Shown: positions 16,067 through 25,219, counted from the first letter of the stretch. The stretch: DNA of 64,000 nt from an uncultured Oscillibacter sp. (GCA_900544105.1 UQUC01000001.1:35371-99370); one strand, 5' to 3'. Numbers and translations: made by a program. The notes: generated from the letters alone by a model not told the origin.

Positions 16067-17062
16067 TCAGCCCTCAATGGCCTCATAGCCGTCCAGAGGC
16101 TGGATGCCCAGCTCCTCGCAGATGGTGGGGTTATACTTGGGGGTGGCGTCGGTGTATTCGATGGGCATGGTGGAGATATCCGCCTCACCGGTGAGGATCT
16201 TGGCAGCCATCTTGCCGGTGGTCACGCCCAGGTCATAGTAACTGATGGACAGGGTGGCCACGCCGCAGCCGGAGCAGATGCCCTCTTCGCCGCAGATAGC
16301 GGGGACCTTGGCGGGGACCAGAATGTTGGCGATGGCCTCGGTGTTGGAGGCGGCGGTGTTATCGGTGGGGATATAGACCACGTCTGCGTAGTCAGCGGCG
16401 GACTGAGTCACGGAAGCGACGTCGTTGGAATCGGTGAAGGCAAATTCCTTGGTCTCAATGCCCTTGTTGGCCAGGCAGGTCGCTACTTCCTGAACCTGGT
16501 AGCTGGAGTTGGGCTCGGCGGAGCAGAACAGCAGAGCGACCTTCTTGGCCTCGGGGAACCATTCGGAGATCATATCGGCCTGCTGGCTCAGGTCGGCCAG
16601 ATCGGAGGTGCCGGAGATATTGCCGCCTACGGTGCCGTTGAAATCGTCAAGATCCAGGGCCACGCCGTAAGCGGTGATGGATGTGCCCAGAATGGGAATG
16701 TCGGCAGTCGCGGAAGCGGCGGCGGTCAGGGCAGCGGTGGCATTGGCCATGATCAGATCCACGCCCTCAGAAACAAAGCCGTTGACGATCGTGCCGCAGT
16801 TGTTGGCCTCGCCGGAGGCGTTCTTGTTCTCAAACGTCACCTGGCCGGGGAGGGCTTCATTCAGAGCATCGATAAAACCCTGGGTTGCGGCATCCAGCGC
16901 GGGGTGCTGCACCAGCTGGCAGATACCGACCTTATAGGTGGCGCCCTCGGCGGAGGGATTGTCAGAGCCGGTGGAGGGCGTCTCCGTCTTGGAGCCACCG
17001 CAGGAGGCCAGGGACAGCGTCATGGCCGCGGCCAGAACGAAAGCAAGCAATTTCTTTTTCAT
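16067..17062 (-). CDS. ABC transporter substrate-binding lipoprotein (TrpX-like)
   Basis: Extracellular binding protein of the ABC_sub_bind (COG2984) family. The 331 residues start with signal peptide and lipobox LASC (Cys near residue 20), then a Ser/Thr-rich linker, then two periplasmic-binding lobes beginning YKVGICQLVQHPALD. The start ATG at 17062 follows AAGGAG; a TTG at 17128 would run through the attenuator terminator. The family imports tryptophan or other aromatic compounds in streptococci. The Tyr/Phe-rich leader here points to an aromatic amino acid, which is inference. Confidence 0.92.
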   Translation of the reverse strand: MKKKLLAFVLAAAMTLSLASCGGSKTETPSTGSDNPSAEGATYKVGICQLVQHPALDAATQGFIDALNEALPGQVTFENKNASGEANNCGTIVNGFVSEGVDLIMANATAALTAAASATADIPILGTSITAYGVALDLDDFNGTVGGNISGTSDLADLSQQADMISEWFPEAKKVALLFCSAEPNSSYQVQEVATCLANKGIETKEFAFTDSNDVASVTQSAADYADVVYIPTDNTAASNTEAIANILVPAKVPAICGEEGICSGCGVATLSISYYDLGVTTGKMAAKILTGEADISTMPIEYTDATPKYNPTICEELGIQPLDGYEAIEG

Positions 17063-17119
17063 AGTGATCTTCTCCTTTTGTCCATATCCGGACGAATTCA
17101 CAAAGTTGGGTACTTTCCA

Positions 17120-17160
17120 AAAAAACAAGGGGGTCTGTCCATGGAACAGAGCCCCCTTGC
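17120..17160 (-). terminator. Attenuator terminator between leader peptide and ABC operon
   Basis: On the minus strand CAAGGGGG...TCTGT / ACAGA...CCCCCTTG followed by TTTTTTT, located before the first structural gene. A complete terminator in this position implies conditional readthrough. Confidence 0.88.
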
Positions 17161-17178
17161 ATTTAACGGGTGAAAGCC

Positions 17179-17277
17179 TTATGCCCGGCAGGATGCCTGT
17201 TCCTTTTCTGCATTATGAAAGAAGCCCGCAAAATAGCGTGCGTAGCGGTAAATATAGGTAAACATTCCGAAACGCAT
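17179..17277 (-). CDS. Aromatic-rich leader peptide (32 residues)
   Basis: Too short for routine ORF calling. ATG at 17277-17275 follows AAAGGAG by six bases. The peptide starts MRFGMFTYIYRYARYFAGFF, so nine of its first twenty residues are Tyr or Phe, and it ends at TAA 17181-17179. Nineteen bases later the terminator begins. This is the layout of ribosome-mediated attenuation as in pheA or trp leaders: scarce charged tRNA-Tyr or tRNA-Phe would stall the ribosome and allow readthrough. Translation and mechanism are inferred; the codons and terminator are plain in the sequence. Confidence 0.72.
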   Translation of the reverse strand: MRFGMFTYIYRYARYFAGFFHNAEKEQASCRA

Positions 17278-17318
17278 TGTGAACTCCTTTCCGCCGCACT
17301 GGGCTTTGTGATGCTATT

Positions 17319-17347
17319 ACCATACAGCTTTAAATGATTAAAGTCAA
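17319..17347 (-). promoter_or_regulatory. Promoter of the leader/ABC operon
   Basis: Minus strand TTGACT, a 17-base spacer, TATGGT, about 40 bases before the leader peptide start. Confidence 0.7.
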
Positions 17348-17399
17348 CTGTGATTTTTCACAAAATGCGGGGAAAATAAGTCGGGACTGGCGAACCTCT

Positions 17400-17428
17400 T
17401 TGACAATTTTGTGATATTCTGCTACACT
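17400..17428 (+). promoter_or_regulatory. Promoter of the Xaa-Pro peptidase gene
   Basis: TTGACA, a 17-base spacer, TACACT. Confidence 0.8.
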
Positions 17429-17490
17429 GCTCATCACAGAGGGCCGGTTACACCTGATATGCTGCGGCTCTCAGAAAAAGAGGATCTGCT

Positions 17491-18564
17491 ATGAATCATT
17501 TCGAAAAAATCGCCGGTGTGCTGGAGACCAACGGCTTGGACGCCGTGCTGCTGACCTGTGAGGCTAATCGCTTTTACGCCTCCGGTTTTCACTCCTCCGG
17601 GACGGACGGTGTGGCCATCGTCACTCGAAACCATAACTATTATTTCACCGACAGCCGGTATACGGAGGCCGCAGCCCGCCATGTACGGGATGCGGAGATC
17701 CGGGAAACGGACCGGGAACATCCCTACTCCGCCCTCATCAACGAGGTCATCGAAAAGGAACACATCACCCGCATGGGGTATGAGGATGAATATATGACGG
17801 CGGCGGACTTCCGTCGCTTTTCGGAGAAGCTCCACTGTGAGCTGGCCCCCGCCACAGAGCTTTTGTGGACGCTGCGGGCCGTCAAGGACCAGGCGGAGCT
17901 GGAATGTATGATCCAGGCCCAGCGGATCGCAGAAAAAGCGCTGACGGATATTCTCGGCGAGATCCGTCCCGGCGTTACGGAAAAGGAAATTGCTGCGTTG
18001 CTGCTCTATAAAATGCTGCATTACGGTGCGGAGGACAAGTCCTTTGACCCCATCGTGGTCTCCGGGGCCAACGGCAGCCTGCCCCACGGCGTTCCCAGCG
18101 AGAAGCCCATTCAGGCCGGGGAGTTCGTCACCATGGACTTCGGCTGCAAATTCGGCGGCTATTGCTCGGATATGACCCGCACAGTGGCCGTGGGCCGTGT
18201 GACGGAGGAGATGGAAAACGTCTACAACACCGTTCTAAAGGCTCAACTGGCCGGTATTGCCGCAGCGAAAGCCGGCGCCACCGGCGCGGCGGTGGACGGC
18301 GCCGCCCGGCAGGTCATCGTGGACGCCGGATACGGTCCCTATTTCGGCCATAGCTTTGGCCACAGCGTCGGTGTGGAGATCCATGAAAATCCCAATGCCA
18401 CGCCGTCCAACAGCAAGCCGCTGCCTGCCGGCGTTGTCATCAGCGCGGAGCCGGGGATCTATCTGCCGGGGAAGCTGGGCGTCCGCATTGAGGATGTGAT
18501 CGTCATTACAGAACAGGGCTGCCAGGATATTACGCTGGCGCCCAAGGAGCTTCTGATCCTGTAA
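17491..18564 (+). CDS. Xaa-Pro aminopeptidase / M24B metallopeptidase
   Basis: Cytosolic dimetal peptidase removing N-terminal residues before proline. The 357 residues have an N-terminal creatinase-like domain (about 1-125) and a C-terminal pita-bread domain. All five metal ligands are present: Asp in TMDFG, Asp in CSDMTRT, His in FGHSFGHSVG, Glu in SAEPGIY and Glu in RIEDV. The length is typical of PepQ/YpdF-type enzymes. The start follows AAAGAGGA. It is monocistronic behind a consensus promoter. Confidence 0.94.
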   Translation: MNHFEKIAGVLETNGLDAVLLTCEANRFYASGFHSSGTDGVAIVTRNHNYYFTDSRYTEAAARHVRDAEIRETDREHPYSALINEVIEKEHITRMGYEDEYMTAADFRRFSEKLHCELAPATELLWTLRAVKDQAELECMIQAQRIAEKALTDILGEIRPGVTEKEIAALLLYKMLHYGAEDKSFDPIVVSGANGSLPHGVPSEKPIQAGEFVTMDFGCKFGGYCSDMTRTVAVGRVTEEMENVYNTVLKAQLAGIAAAKAGATGAAVDGAARQVIVDAGYGPYFGHSFGHSVGVEIHENPNATPSNSKPLPAGVVISAEPGIYLPGKLGVRIEDVIVITEQGCQDITLAPKELLIL

Positions 18565-18634
18565 ACGATCCGAAACTATACAAAATGGGTTGTGAGACTG
18601 TGCTTTCGCACGGTCCATTTGGTGAAAGGCACTG

Positions 18635-18663
18635 TTGACAATTTCACGCCGGACTCTCATAAT
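18635..18663 (+). promoter_or_regulatory. Promoter of the CBS-type pyrophosphatase gene
   Basis: TTGACA, a 17-base spacer, CATAAT, 45 bases before the start codon. Confidence 0.7.
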
Positions 18664-18708
18664 CATGAGAGAAACAGAATTTAGAAACGATCCGAAAGGA
18701 ACTGTGGA

Positions 18709-20325
18709 ATGGACAAAGTTTACATTACCGGCCATCGCAACCCGGATACCGACTCCATCGTATCCGCCATGGCCTACGCCGCACTGAAAAACGCTCTGGG
18801 GCAGCGGCAGTACTGCGCTGCCCGCTTGGGTCAGATCAGCGACGAGACCCAGGCCGTTCTGAATAAATTCGGCGCCCAGCCGCCGGAGCTGATCAACAAC
18901 GTTCGGACGCAGGTCCGGGACCTGGACTTCGATACGCCGCCCACCCTGTCTCCCGCCGCTACCATCAGCCGGGCCTGGCAGATGATGCAGACGGACCGGA
19001 TCTCCGTACTGCCTGTGGCCAATGAGGACGGTACACTTTACGGTATGCTTTCCGCCGGTGACGTGGCCAGCTACGATATGTTGGCCGTCCGCAATTCCAC
19101 GGTCAAGAACGTGCCGGTCTATAACCTGCTCTCCGTTTTGGAGGGCAAGGTCCTCAACGAGGGCGGCCAGATCCGGGACGAGATCTCCGGCGAGGTCACC
19201 ATCGCCCTGCCTGCGGGACGGGAAAACCTGCTGTTTTCCTCTCCGGACAGCATCGTGGTCTGCGGCGATCAGCCGGACATGATCAAGCGGGCACTGGAGC
19301 TGCGGGTCACCTGTGTCATCGTCTGCCAGGCGGAGGTCAGCCGGGAGCTGCTGGATCTGGACACCGATACCTGCATTATCTCCACGCCTTATGACGCGTA
19401 CCGGGCGGTCCACCTGATCTGCCATTCTCTGCCCATTGAGCGCATCTGCAAGAGCCACGATCTGGTTTCCTTCCATCTGGACGATTATATCGATGACGTG
19501 CGCAATACCGTGCTGGAAAGCCGATTCCGGGCTTACCCCATTCTGGATGAAAATGAGCACGTGGTGGGCACCCTGTCCCGATTCCATCTGCTGCGCCCCC
19601 GGCGCAAGCAGGTGATCCTGATGGACCACAACGAAAAAGCCCAGTCTGTGCCCGGTCTGGATCAGGCGGATATTCTGGAGATCGTGGATCACCACCGTCT
19701 GGCGGATATTGAGACCAACAATCCTATTTACGTCCGGAATGAGCCGGTGGGCAGTTCTACCACCATCGTTGCGGATATGTACCAGGAAAAGGGACTGATG
19801 CCCTCTGCTAAAATGGCGGGTCTCATGGCTGCCGCCATCGTGTCGGATACGGTCATGTTCAAATCTCCCACCTGCACCCAGCGGGATATCGACATTGCCA
19901 ACCGGATGTCCCGTATTGCCAATGTCTCTCTGGAAGAGCTGGGGCAGACCATTTTCTCCGCCGCTACCGGTGAGGATAAGAGCGCTGAGTCCATTATCCG
20001 CACCGACTACAAGGAATTCCACATTGGCGGTCACAATCTGGCGGTGAGCCAGATTACCTGCCTGGATTCCGACCGTCTTATGGCCCGGAAAGAGGAATTC
20101 CTCGCCACGATGGAGACCATCCGTAAGAAGAACGGTCTGGACATTGTGCTGCTGATGATCACGGACGTATTGGTGGAAGGCTCCTACCTGCTGTATTCCG
20201 GAGATACGGAGACTATCCGTCAGGCATTCAATATCACCGGCGAGGAAAAGAACAGCGTGTTCCTGCCCAAGATCATGAGCCGGAAAAAGCAAATTATCCC
20301 GTCCCTCTCCGCCCTGTGGGGTTGA
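18709..20325 (+). CDS. Manganese-dependent inorganic pyrophosphatase with CBS and DRTGG domains
   Basis: Family II (DHH) pyrophosphatase converting PPi to two phosphates, with a nucleotide-sensing insert. The 538 residues start with the DHH motif GHRNPDTDS (8-16). A regulatory insert follows, with CBS (about 70-125), DRTGG-like (about 130-245) and CBS (about 250-305) modules. The DHH triad is in EIVDHHRLAD (about 326-328) and the DHHA2 substrate loop SRKKQIIPSL sits near the C-terminus. In known homologues AMP and ADP inhibit while ATP or diadenosine polyphosphates activate. A membrane pyrophosphatase at 59615 competes for the same substrate. Confidence 0.95.
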   Translation: MDKVYITGHRNPDTDSIVSAMAYAALKNALGQRQYCAARLGQISDETQAVLNKFGAQPPELINNVRTQVRDLDFDTPPTLSPAATISRAWQMMQTDRISVLPVANEDGTLYGMLSAGDVASYDMLAVRNSTVKNVPVYNLLSVLEGKVLNEGGQIRDEISGEVTIALPAGRENLLFSSPDSIVVCGDQPDMIKRALELRVTCVIVCQAEVSRELLDLDTDTCIISTPYDAYRAVHLICHSLPIERICKSHDLVSFHLDDYIDDVRNTVLESRFRAYPILDENEHVVGTLSRFHLLRPRRKQVILMDHNEKAQSVPGLDQADILEIVDHHRLADIETNNPIYVRNEPVGSSTTIVADMYQEKGLMPSAKMAGLMAAAIVSDTVMFKSPTCTQRDIDIANRMSRIANVSLEELGQTIFSAATGEDKSAESIIRTDYKEFHIGGHNLAVSQITCLDSDRLMARKEEFLATMETIRKKNGLDIVLLMITDVLVEGSYLLYSGDTETIRQAFNITGEEKNSVFLPKIMSRKKQIIPSLSALWG

Positions 20326-20342
20326 GAAGCGCCGAATACAAA

Positions 20343-20386
20343 CACAACACCTCCGTATGGATTTCCATGCGGAGGTGTTTTTGCGC
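20343..20386 (+). terminator. Terminator of the pyrophosphatase gene
   Basis: ACACCTCCGTATGG / CCATGCGGAGGTGT followed by TTTTG. Confidence 0.9.
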
Positions 20387-20412
20387 GCTAAACTGCCGAA
20401 ATAGCGAGAAAT

Positions 20413-20458
20413 AGCAAAAAGACCCCCGGCGTGTCTTGTAAGACACGCCGGGGGCAAA
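20413..20458 (-). terminator. Terminator of htpG
   Basis: Minus strand CCCCCGGCGTGTCTT / AAGACACGCCGGGGG with three-base loop, then TCTTTTTG. Confidence 0.9.
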
Positions 20459-20474
20459 GTCCTTCTTATCAGAC

Positions 20475-22358
20475 TTACTTCATCAGTCCGCACACCAGAT
20501 CCGTGTAGCCGGAGGGATCGTCCAGCGGCAGGCCCGCGATCAGCAGCGCCTGGTCATACAGCAGCTTGGCGTACTTTTTGGCCTTCTCCGGGTCTGCGGT
20601 GACAGCGGTTTCCAGGGCGGCAAACACAGGATGCTCCGTATTCAGCTCCAGGATACGCTGGGCCTTGATGCCACTGTCAGGCTGCATGAGCTGGAAATAT
20701 TTTTCCATCTCAAAGCTCAGGCCCTCGCCGGCGGTGAGACATACAGGGTGGGATTTCAGCCGTGTGGAGGGTTTCACCTCCGCCACTGCATCGCCCAGAG
20801 CCTCCTTCACGAAGGCAAACACGTCCTTATGGGTGTCGGCCTCCTCCTTAGCCTTTTCCTGAGCGGACTCGTCGGCTGCGCCGTCCATGGCGGAGCGGAA
20901 CTCCTTGTCCTTGTAGCTCCGCAGGGTCTGGGCCACGAACTCGTCCACTTCCTCTGTGAAGTAGAGGATCTCCACGCCCTGATCCTTCAAAGCCTCCAGC
21001 TGAGGCAGCTTGTCGATCTTATCCACGGTGTCACCGGCGGCGTAATAGATGACCTTCTGATCTTCCTTCATCCGGGAGACATACTCATCCAGCGTCACCA
21101 GCTTCTTCTCCGTGGAGGACCAGAACAGCAGCAGATCTTGCAACAGGTCCTTGTGGATGCCGTACTCGCTGACCACGCCGTATTTCAACTGGCGGCCGAA
21201 GTTCTTCCAGAAGGTCTCATAAGCCTCACGCTCGTCCTTGAGCATCTTGGCCAGCTCACTCTTGATCTTCTTTTCCAGATTTCCGGCGATGACCTTCAGC
21301 TGCCGGTCATGCTGTAAAAGCTCCCGGGAGATGTTCAGGCTCAGATCCGGGGAATCCACCACGCCCCGGACAAACCGGAAGTGCTCCGGCAGCAGATCCG
21401 GGCACTTGTCCATAATGAGAACGCCGCTGGAATAGAGCTGCAAGCCCTTTTCGTATTCCTTGGTGTAGAAGTCGAAGGGGGTGGCGCCGGGGATGAACAG
21501 TAACGCCTTGTAGGTCACGGCGCCCTCGGCGGACACGGTGATGACCCGCTGGGGGTCCGCGAAATCGCGGAATTTCTCCCGATAGAACTCGTTGTATTCC
21601 TCTGGCTTCACATCGGCCTTTTTCCGCTGCCAGATGGGGACCATGGAGTTCAGAGTCTCCATCTCCACATAGGGCACCTCGTCCGGCTTGTCGGACATGC
21701 AGGAGGCCACCTTTTTCGTTTTCGTGACTGCCATGCGGATGGGGAAGCGGATGTAGTCGGAATACTTTTTGATCAGCTCCCGGAGCTTCCATTCCTCCAA
21801 AAACTCGCTGTAATGCTCGTCCTCGGTATCATCCTTCAAGTGCATGATGACCTCAGTGCCCGCATCGGACTTATCACATTCCGTGACGGTGTAGCCGTCA
21901 GCACCGGAGGACTGCCACTGATAGGCGGTGTCACTGCCGAACTTCCGGGTGCGGACCGTCACCTGATCGCAGACCATGAAGGCGGAGTAGAAGCCCACGC
22001 CGAACTGACCGATCACGTCAGTGTCCTTGGTGTCATCTCCCACTTCCTGCTTGAACTTGTAGGAACCGGAGGAGGCGATGACGCCCAGATTGTTCTCCAG
22101 ATCCTCCTTGTCCATACCGATGCCGTTATCCGTAACGGTGATGGTCCGGGCATCCTTGTTAACAGACAGGTCGATCTTGAAGTCTTTCCGGGTCAGCTTC
22201 ACGCTGTCATCCGTCAGCGCCTGATAGCACAGCTTGTCGCAGGCGTCACTGGCGTTGGAGATGATCTCCCGCAGGAAGATCTCCTTGTGGGTGTAGATGG
22301 AGTTGATCATCAGGTCCAGCAGCCGTTTGGACTCCGCTTTGAATTGTTTCTTTGCCAT
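20475..22358 (-). CDS. htpG: Molecular chaperone HtpG (Hsp90)
   Basis: ATP-dependent cytosolic chaperone. The 627 residues match the family length. N-terminal GHKL ATPase motifs are visible: SNASDACDKL, DNGIGMDKEDLENNLG, GQFGVGFYSAFMV and the middle-domain catalytic arginine region SPDLSLNISRELLQ. The start ATG at 22358 gives the usual MAKKQFKAE N-terminus; upstream in-frame residues to 22400 are not conserved. It converges with the pyrophosphatase gene. No CIRCE or CtsR operator was found upstream. Confidence 0.96.
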   Translation of the reverse strand: MAKKQFKAESKRLLDLMINSIYTHKEIFLREIISNASDACDKLCYQALTDDSVKLTRKDFKIDLSVNKDARTITVTDNGIGMDKEDLENNLGVIASSGSYKFKQEVGDDTKDTDVIGQFGVGFYSAFMVCDQVTVRTRKFGSDTAYQWQSSGADGYTVTECDKSDAGTEVIMHLKDDTEDEHYSEFLEEWKLRELIKKYSDYIRFPIRMAVTKTKKVASCMSDKPDEVPYVEMETLNSMVPIWQRKKADVKPEEYNEFYREKFRDFADPQRVITVSAEGAVTYKALLFIPGATPFDFYTKEYEKGLQLYSSGVLIMDKCPDLLPEHFRFVRGVVDSPDLSLNISRELLQHDRQLKVIAGNLEKKIKSELAKMLKDEREAYETFWKNFGRQLKYGVVSEYGIHKDLLQDLLLFWSSTEKKLVTLDEYVSRMKEDQKVIYYAAGDTVDKIDKLPQLEALKDQGVEILYFTEEVDEFVAQTLRSYKDKEFRSAMDGAADESAQEKAKEEADTHKDVFAFVKEALGDAVAEVKPSTRLKSHPVCLTAGEGLSFEMEKYFQLMQPDSGIKAQRILELNTEHPVFAALETAVTADPEKAKKYAKLLYDQALLIAGLPLDDPSGYTDLVCGLMK

Positions 22359-22458
22359 AAACCAAACACTTCCTTTGTGTATTTTCATATCGTATGTCAT
22401 TTTAACACGGAATGACTTGGAAAGAAATTACTTTTTTGTAAACTCCGCTGCTAAACCG

Positions 22459-22487
22459 TTGCCTTTCTCTGACCTATCCGCTAAAAT
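22459..22487 (+). promoter_or_regulatory. Promoter of the zinc-ribbon membrane protein gene
   Basis: TTGCCT, a 17-base spacer, TAAAAT. Confidence 0.6.
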
Positions 22488-22544
22488 ATGTAAGATAAAA
22501 CAGTTACGGTTCCGCGGGAGCCGACGGAAAGAGGCAGCAGACGT

Positions 22545-22967
22545 ATGTTCTATAAATTCAGATGCGCGGTGGCGCGGTTCATGTACGGTCGGAACGGCAT
22601 GGATCAGATGAATCAGGCGCTCCTTCGGGGCTACCTGGTGATTCTGGTGGCCCAGTTGATTTTCAGCCTTCTGCGGCTATGGATCCCCGCCCGGATCTGC
22701 GAATCCCTCCTTTGGGTGCTGATGGTGTTTATTCTGTTCCGGATGTTCTCCAAAAACCTGACCAAGCGCCGGGCGGAGAACCAGAAGTTTATGGGCTGGA
22801 TCTGGAAGGCCCGGAACAACGCAGCCGGGGCCAAGGCTCGCCGGGCGGATAAGGAGCACAAGTACTTCACCTGCAGGTGCGGCGCCATCTGCCGGGTGCC
22901 GGTTGGGAAGGGGAAGATCGTCATCACCTGCCCCAAATGCGGAGCGAAAATCGAAGCGAAAAGCTGA
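22545..22967 (+). CDS. Small membrane protein with C-terminal zinc ribbon
   Basis: Not a named family. The 140 residues have two hydrophobic segments (about 28-45 and 52-70), a basic linker rich in Arg and Lys (about 72-103), then a zinc-ribbon-like end with CRCGAICRVP and CPKCGAKI. Cysteine pairs suggest one bound zinc, perhaps contacting nucleic acid or a partner at the membrane. The start ATG has a weak GAGGCAG site. It has its own promoter and a bidirectional terminator shared with the gene opposite. Confidence 0.8.
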   Translation: MFYKFRCAVARFMYGRNGMDQMNQALLRGYLVILVAQLIFSLLRLWIPARICESLLWVLMVFILFRMFSKNLTKRRAENQKFMGWIWKARNNAAGAKARRADKEHKYFTCRCGAICRVPVGKGKIVITCPKCGAKIEAKS

Positions 22968-22972
22968 TACGA

Positions 22973-23011
22973 AAAAAACGGTTCCGGAACTTCCGGAACC
23001 GTTTTTTTCCA
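22973..23011. terminator. Bidirectional terminator
   Basis: AAAAACGGTTCCGGAA / TTCCGGAACCGTTTTTTT, with A and T tracts on both sides, between convergent genes. Confidence 0.92.
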
Positions 23012-23028
23012 TATATATCTGCGGTGGC

Positions 23029-25005
23029 CTAATCCACGTCCGCGTATTTTAGCTTGTAATAGCTCCAGCAGCGCCATTTGTGGACGGCGGCCTTCAATTC
23101 CATGGATGCTTCATCCGTTTGCTCATTTAAAATTCGCTGTGGCAGCACGGAGCCATCCGCCAGGATATAGGTTTTCTTCTGTACCACCGGCGCGATCCGT
23201 CGAAGGGAGGAGAGAAAGTCGAACCACGGGTTTTCCCCGGCGCGGCCGGTAAGCTCCAGCAGGACGCTGCCCAAAAAGGAAGCGGAGAGAACGCCGTCTT
23301 CCGGCAAATCCAGCGCGGCCACGGCCTCATTCCAGTTCAGCGTGTCTGCGGCGGCGTCATTGGCCCAGAGCACATAGGGGGTCTTGTAAGAGCAGAGAAT
23401 GTCCTCCCGCTCGTTTTCCGGAATGGACACCTCAGATCCCAGCTCCGCATAGCCCTTCTGGTTGTCCCCCAGATAGGGCAGGTGATCGCCGTAGAATACA
23501 AGCACCACAGGCTCCTCATGCTCTGAGAAGTAAGCCGTCAGCCGGCCCAGCATGGCGTCGGCATCACGGACGCCTTCGGTGTAGACCTCCAACATGGAAC
23601 GGGTCTCCGGGGAGATATCCGCCGTGGTGGAGACCGGTGCAAACGTGTGGCCCTCACCGTACTTGTCGGCGGTGTAGCTCATGTGGTTCTGGATGGTGGT
23701 GGTGTAGTTGAACAGAGGGCGGCCCTCGCTGATCGCCGTTTCAAATTCTTCCTCGATCAAACCAGCCATGTAGTCATCCGTGACCCAGCGGCCCTTGTAT
23801 TCCAGATTCTTCATATCCTTGGCAAATACCTCGTGCTCCGCGCCCAGCCAGCGGTAGACATTCTCACGGTTGTAGAACCAGGCATCGCCAGGATGGTAGA
23901 AGGAGGTGCGGTAGCCGTCCGCCCCGAATACCCGGAACAAGCTGTCCAGATTCCGGTTTACCACCCGCATGGCGGAGGTGGCGGTGACGGACAGCGCGTT
24001 GGTCTGCATTCCCGTCAGCGCGTCGAACTCCGTGTTGGCGGTGCCTCCGGCAAAGCCGGGGACCACGATGTGACCGGAAAGGGCGTGGGGGTCCTTCTGC
24101 AAAGCGTGGAGGTTGGGCAGGGGATCGGTTTCCTCCGCCCAGTTGAACATAGGCTGGTCGGTGAGGTCGGAAAACGCCTCGTTCATCACGAGGATCACGC
24201 TGACGTCCTTGCCAAGCCCTGCCTGCCTGCCGGTTTCCCAACCGGCGGCCTCGGACTTGGAAAAGCCCTCCGGCTTGTCCACAGGATAGGTGGTGAACTG
24301 GTGGCAGAAGCAGTAGGGGAAACCCAGCTCGTTGAACACCGAGGGGACGTAGTAGGCGTTGCTGACCCGGAAAGAATTGTAGAGGGTATTGCTGGCGTAT
24401 ACAGTGAAAATCAGAGCAGTCAAAACGCCGAAGCTGAGGGCCGCACCCACGATCCGCTCCGGCCAGCAGCGGCCGGGGAACACGGCCACGGCGTCCCGTT
24501 TTGTCAGCTTGGCCTTCAGTGCGGCGAAGGACACCGGGCGGCTGGGGAACAGGACCCCAAGGCCAATGAGCAGCGCGGTGGTCAGCACCACCACGGCGAT
24601 GGCCTTCACCGGATAGCGGATATCGAAGGACTGGATGGCGCTGCCTACCTCCCGCAGAAGGGAGAAGTCCCGGGGGAACACCGGCTCGTCCCGGACCTCG
24701 ATTTTGACCCGGTTGGCAAGGGACAGCGCGCAGACGAAGAAATTCACCAGCGCTCCGCTGTAAAAGACATTCCGAAACAGGAAGGCGAGGGCCAGCAGCA
24801 AAAGTCCAATGGGCAGGGCGTTCAAAACGATCAGCAGGGGCTGGGCCTTGAACCCTGCCAGTACCGTCCGCAGGGCGTTTGGCTGGCACCACAGGGCCAG
24901 TAAAGTAATACAGCCTGCCAGTAAAACGGCGGCCAGCAGACTCCCCCAGAGGGGCAGTTCTCTTTTATAGATCCGCTTTTCTTTCAAAACGTAAAGTCCT
25001 TTCAT
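23029..25005 (-). CDS. LTA synthase-like sulfatase-fold phosphoglycerol transferase
   Basis: Membrane enzyme of the alkaline-phosphatase superfamily that moves glycerol-phosphate or similar groups onto cell-surface polymers. The 658 residues have five N-terminal membrane helices (about 18-200) and an extracellular catalytic domain. The nucleophile threonine is in FAGGTANTEFDALTG (about residue 320), and metal ligands are in YGDHLPYLG (about 505). ATG at 25005 has little ribosome site; TTG at 24987 follows AAAGGAC and may be the true start. Lipoteichoic acid synthesis is the default guess; other polymers are possible. Confidence 0.9.
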   Translation of the reverse strand: MKGLYVLKEKRIYKRELPLWGSLLAAVLLAGCITLLALWCQPNALRTVLAGFKAQPLLIVLNALPIGLLLLALAFLFRNVFYSGALVNFFVCALSLANRVKIEVRDEPVFPRDFSLLREVGSAIQSFDIRYPVKAIAVVVLTTALLIGLGVLFPSRPVSFAALKAKLTKRDAVAVFPGRCWPERIVGAALSFGVLTALIFTVYASNTLYNSFRVSNAYYVPSVFNELGFPYCFCHQFTTYPVDKPEGFSKSEAAGWETGRQAGLGKDVSVILVMNEAFSDLTDQPMFNWAEETDPLPNLHALQKDPHALSGHIVVPGFAGGTANTEFDALTGMQTNALSVTATSAMRVVNRNLDSLFRVFGADGYRTSFYHPGDAWFYNRENVYRWLGAEHEVFAKDMKNLEYKGRWVTDDYMAGLIEEEFETAISEGRPLFNYTTTIQNHMSYTADKYGEGHTFAPVSTTADISPETRSMLEVYTEGVRDADAMLGRLTAYFSEHEEPVVLVFYGDHLPYLGDNQKGYAELGSEVSIPENEREDILCSYKTPYVLWANDAAADTLNWNEAVAALDLPEDGVLSASFLGSVLLELTGRAGENPWFDFLSSLRRIAPVVQKKTYILADGSVLPQRILNEQTDEASMELKAAVHKWRCWSYYKLKYADVD

Positions 25006-25053
25006 ACCAGAATACTCAGCGTGTCGAAAAAGTTTTTTCGCCTCGCTGAGTCT

Positions 25054-25084
25054 ATTTTCAGAACTTTATTAAAGTTCTGAAAAT
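25054..25084. other. Hairpin in the LTA-synthase-like gene leader
   Basis: Near-perfect inverted repeat ATTTTCAGAACTTT / AAAGTTCTGAAAAT. A related but looser hairpin (ATTTTCAG...CTGAAAAT) occurs at 27803-27831. It lies in the 5' leader on the minus strand. Apart from this hairpin, the promoter at 25192 and the terminator at 25489, I see nothing in 25006-25540. Confidence 0.55.
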
Positions 25085-25191
25085 GTTTGATTTTAATGGT
25101 GCGGGACACCCTTCTTGGGTTTCCCGCACACACCCTTCCTTACCATCGCGGAAAATTTTCCACTTTATCGACAGTTGCATGGCTCTCCTCT

Positions 25192-25219
25192 ATTATATGG
25201 ATTTGCCCGGAATTTGCAA
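25192..25219 (-). promoter_or_regulatory. Promoter of the LTA-synthase-like gene
   Basis: Minus strand TTGCAA, a 16-base spacer and a perfect TATAAT. It gives a leader of about 180 bases. Confidence 0.7.

Noticed and set aside
18565..18634. Possible terminator or RNA element between the Xaa-Pro peptidase and the CBS-PPase
   Set aside because: A small CTGTGC/GCACGG hairpin is present but no T tract follows, so no terminator can be claimed.
18235..20493. 752-residue minus-strand ORF
   Set aside because: Antisense to the Xaa-Pro peptidase end and CBS-PPase, both of which have full motif sets.
23647..24903. 418-residue plus-strand ORF opposite the LTA-synthase-like gene
   Set aside because: Antisense reading; no motif, and the minus-strand protein has the full sulfatase-fold signature.
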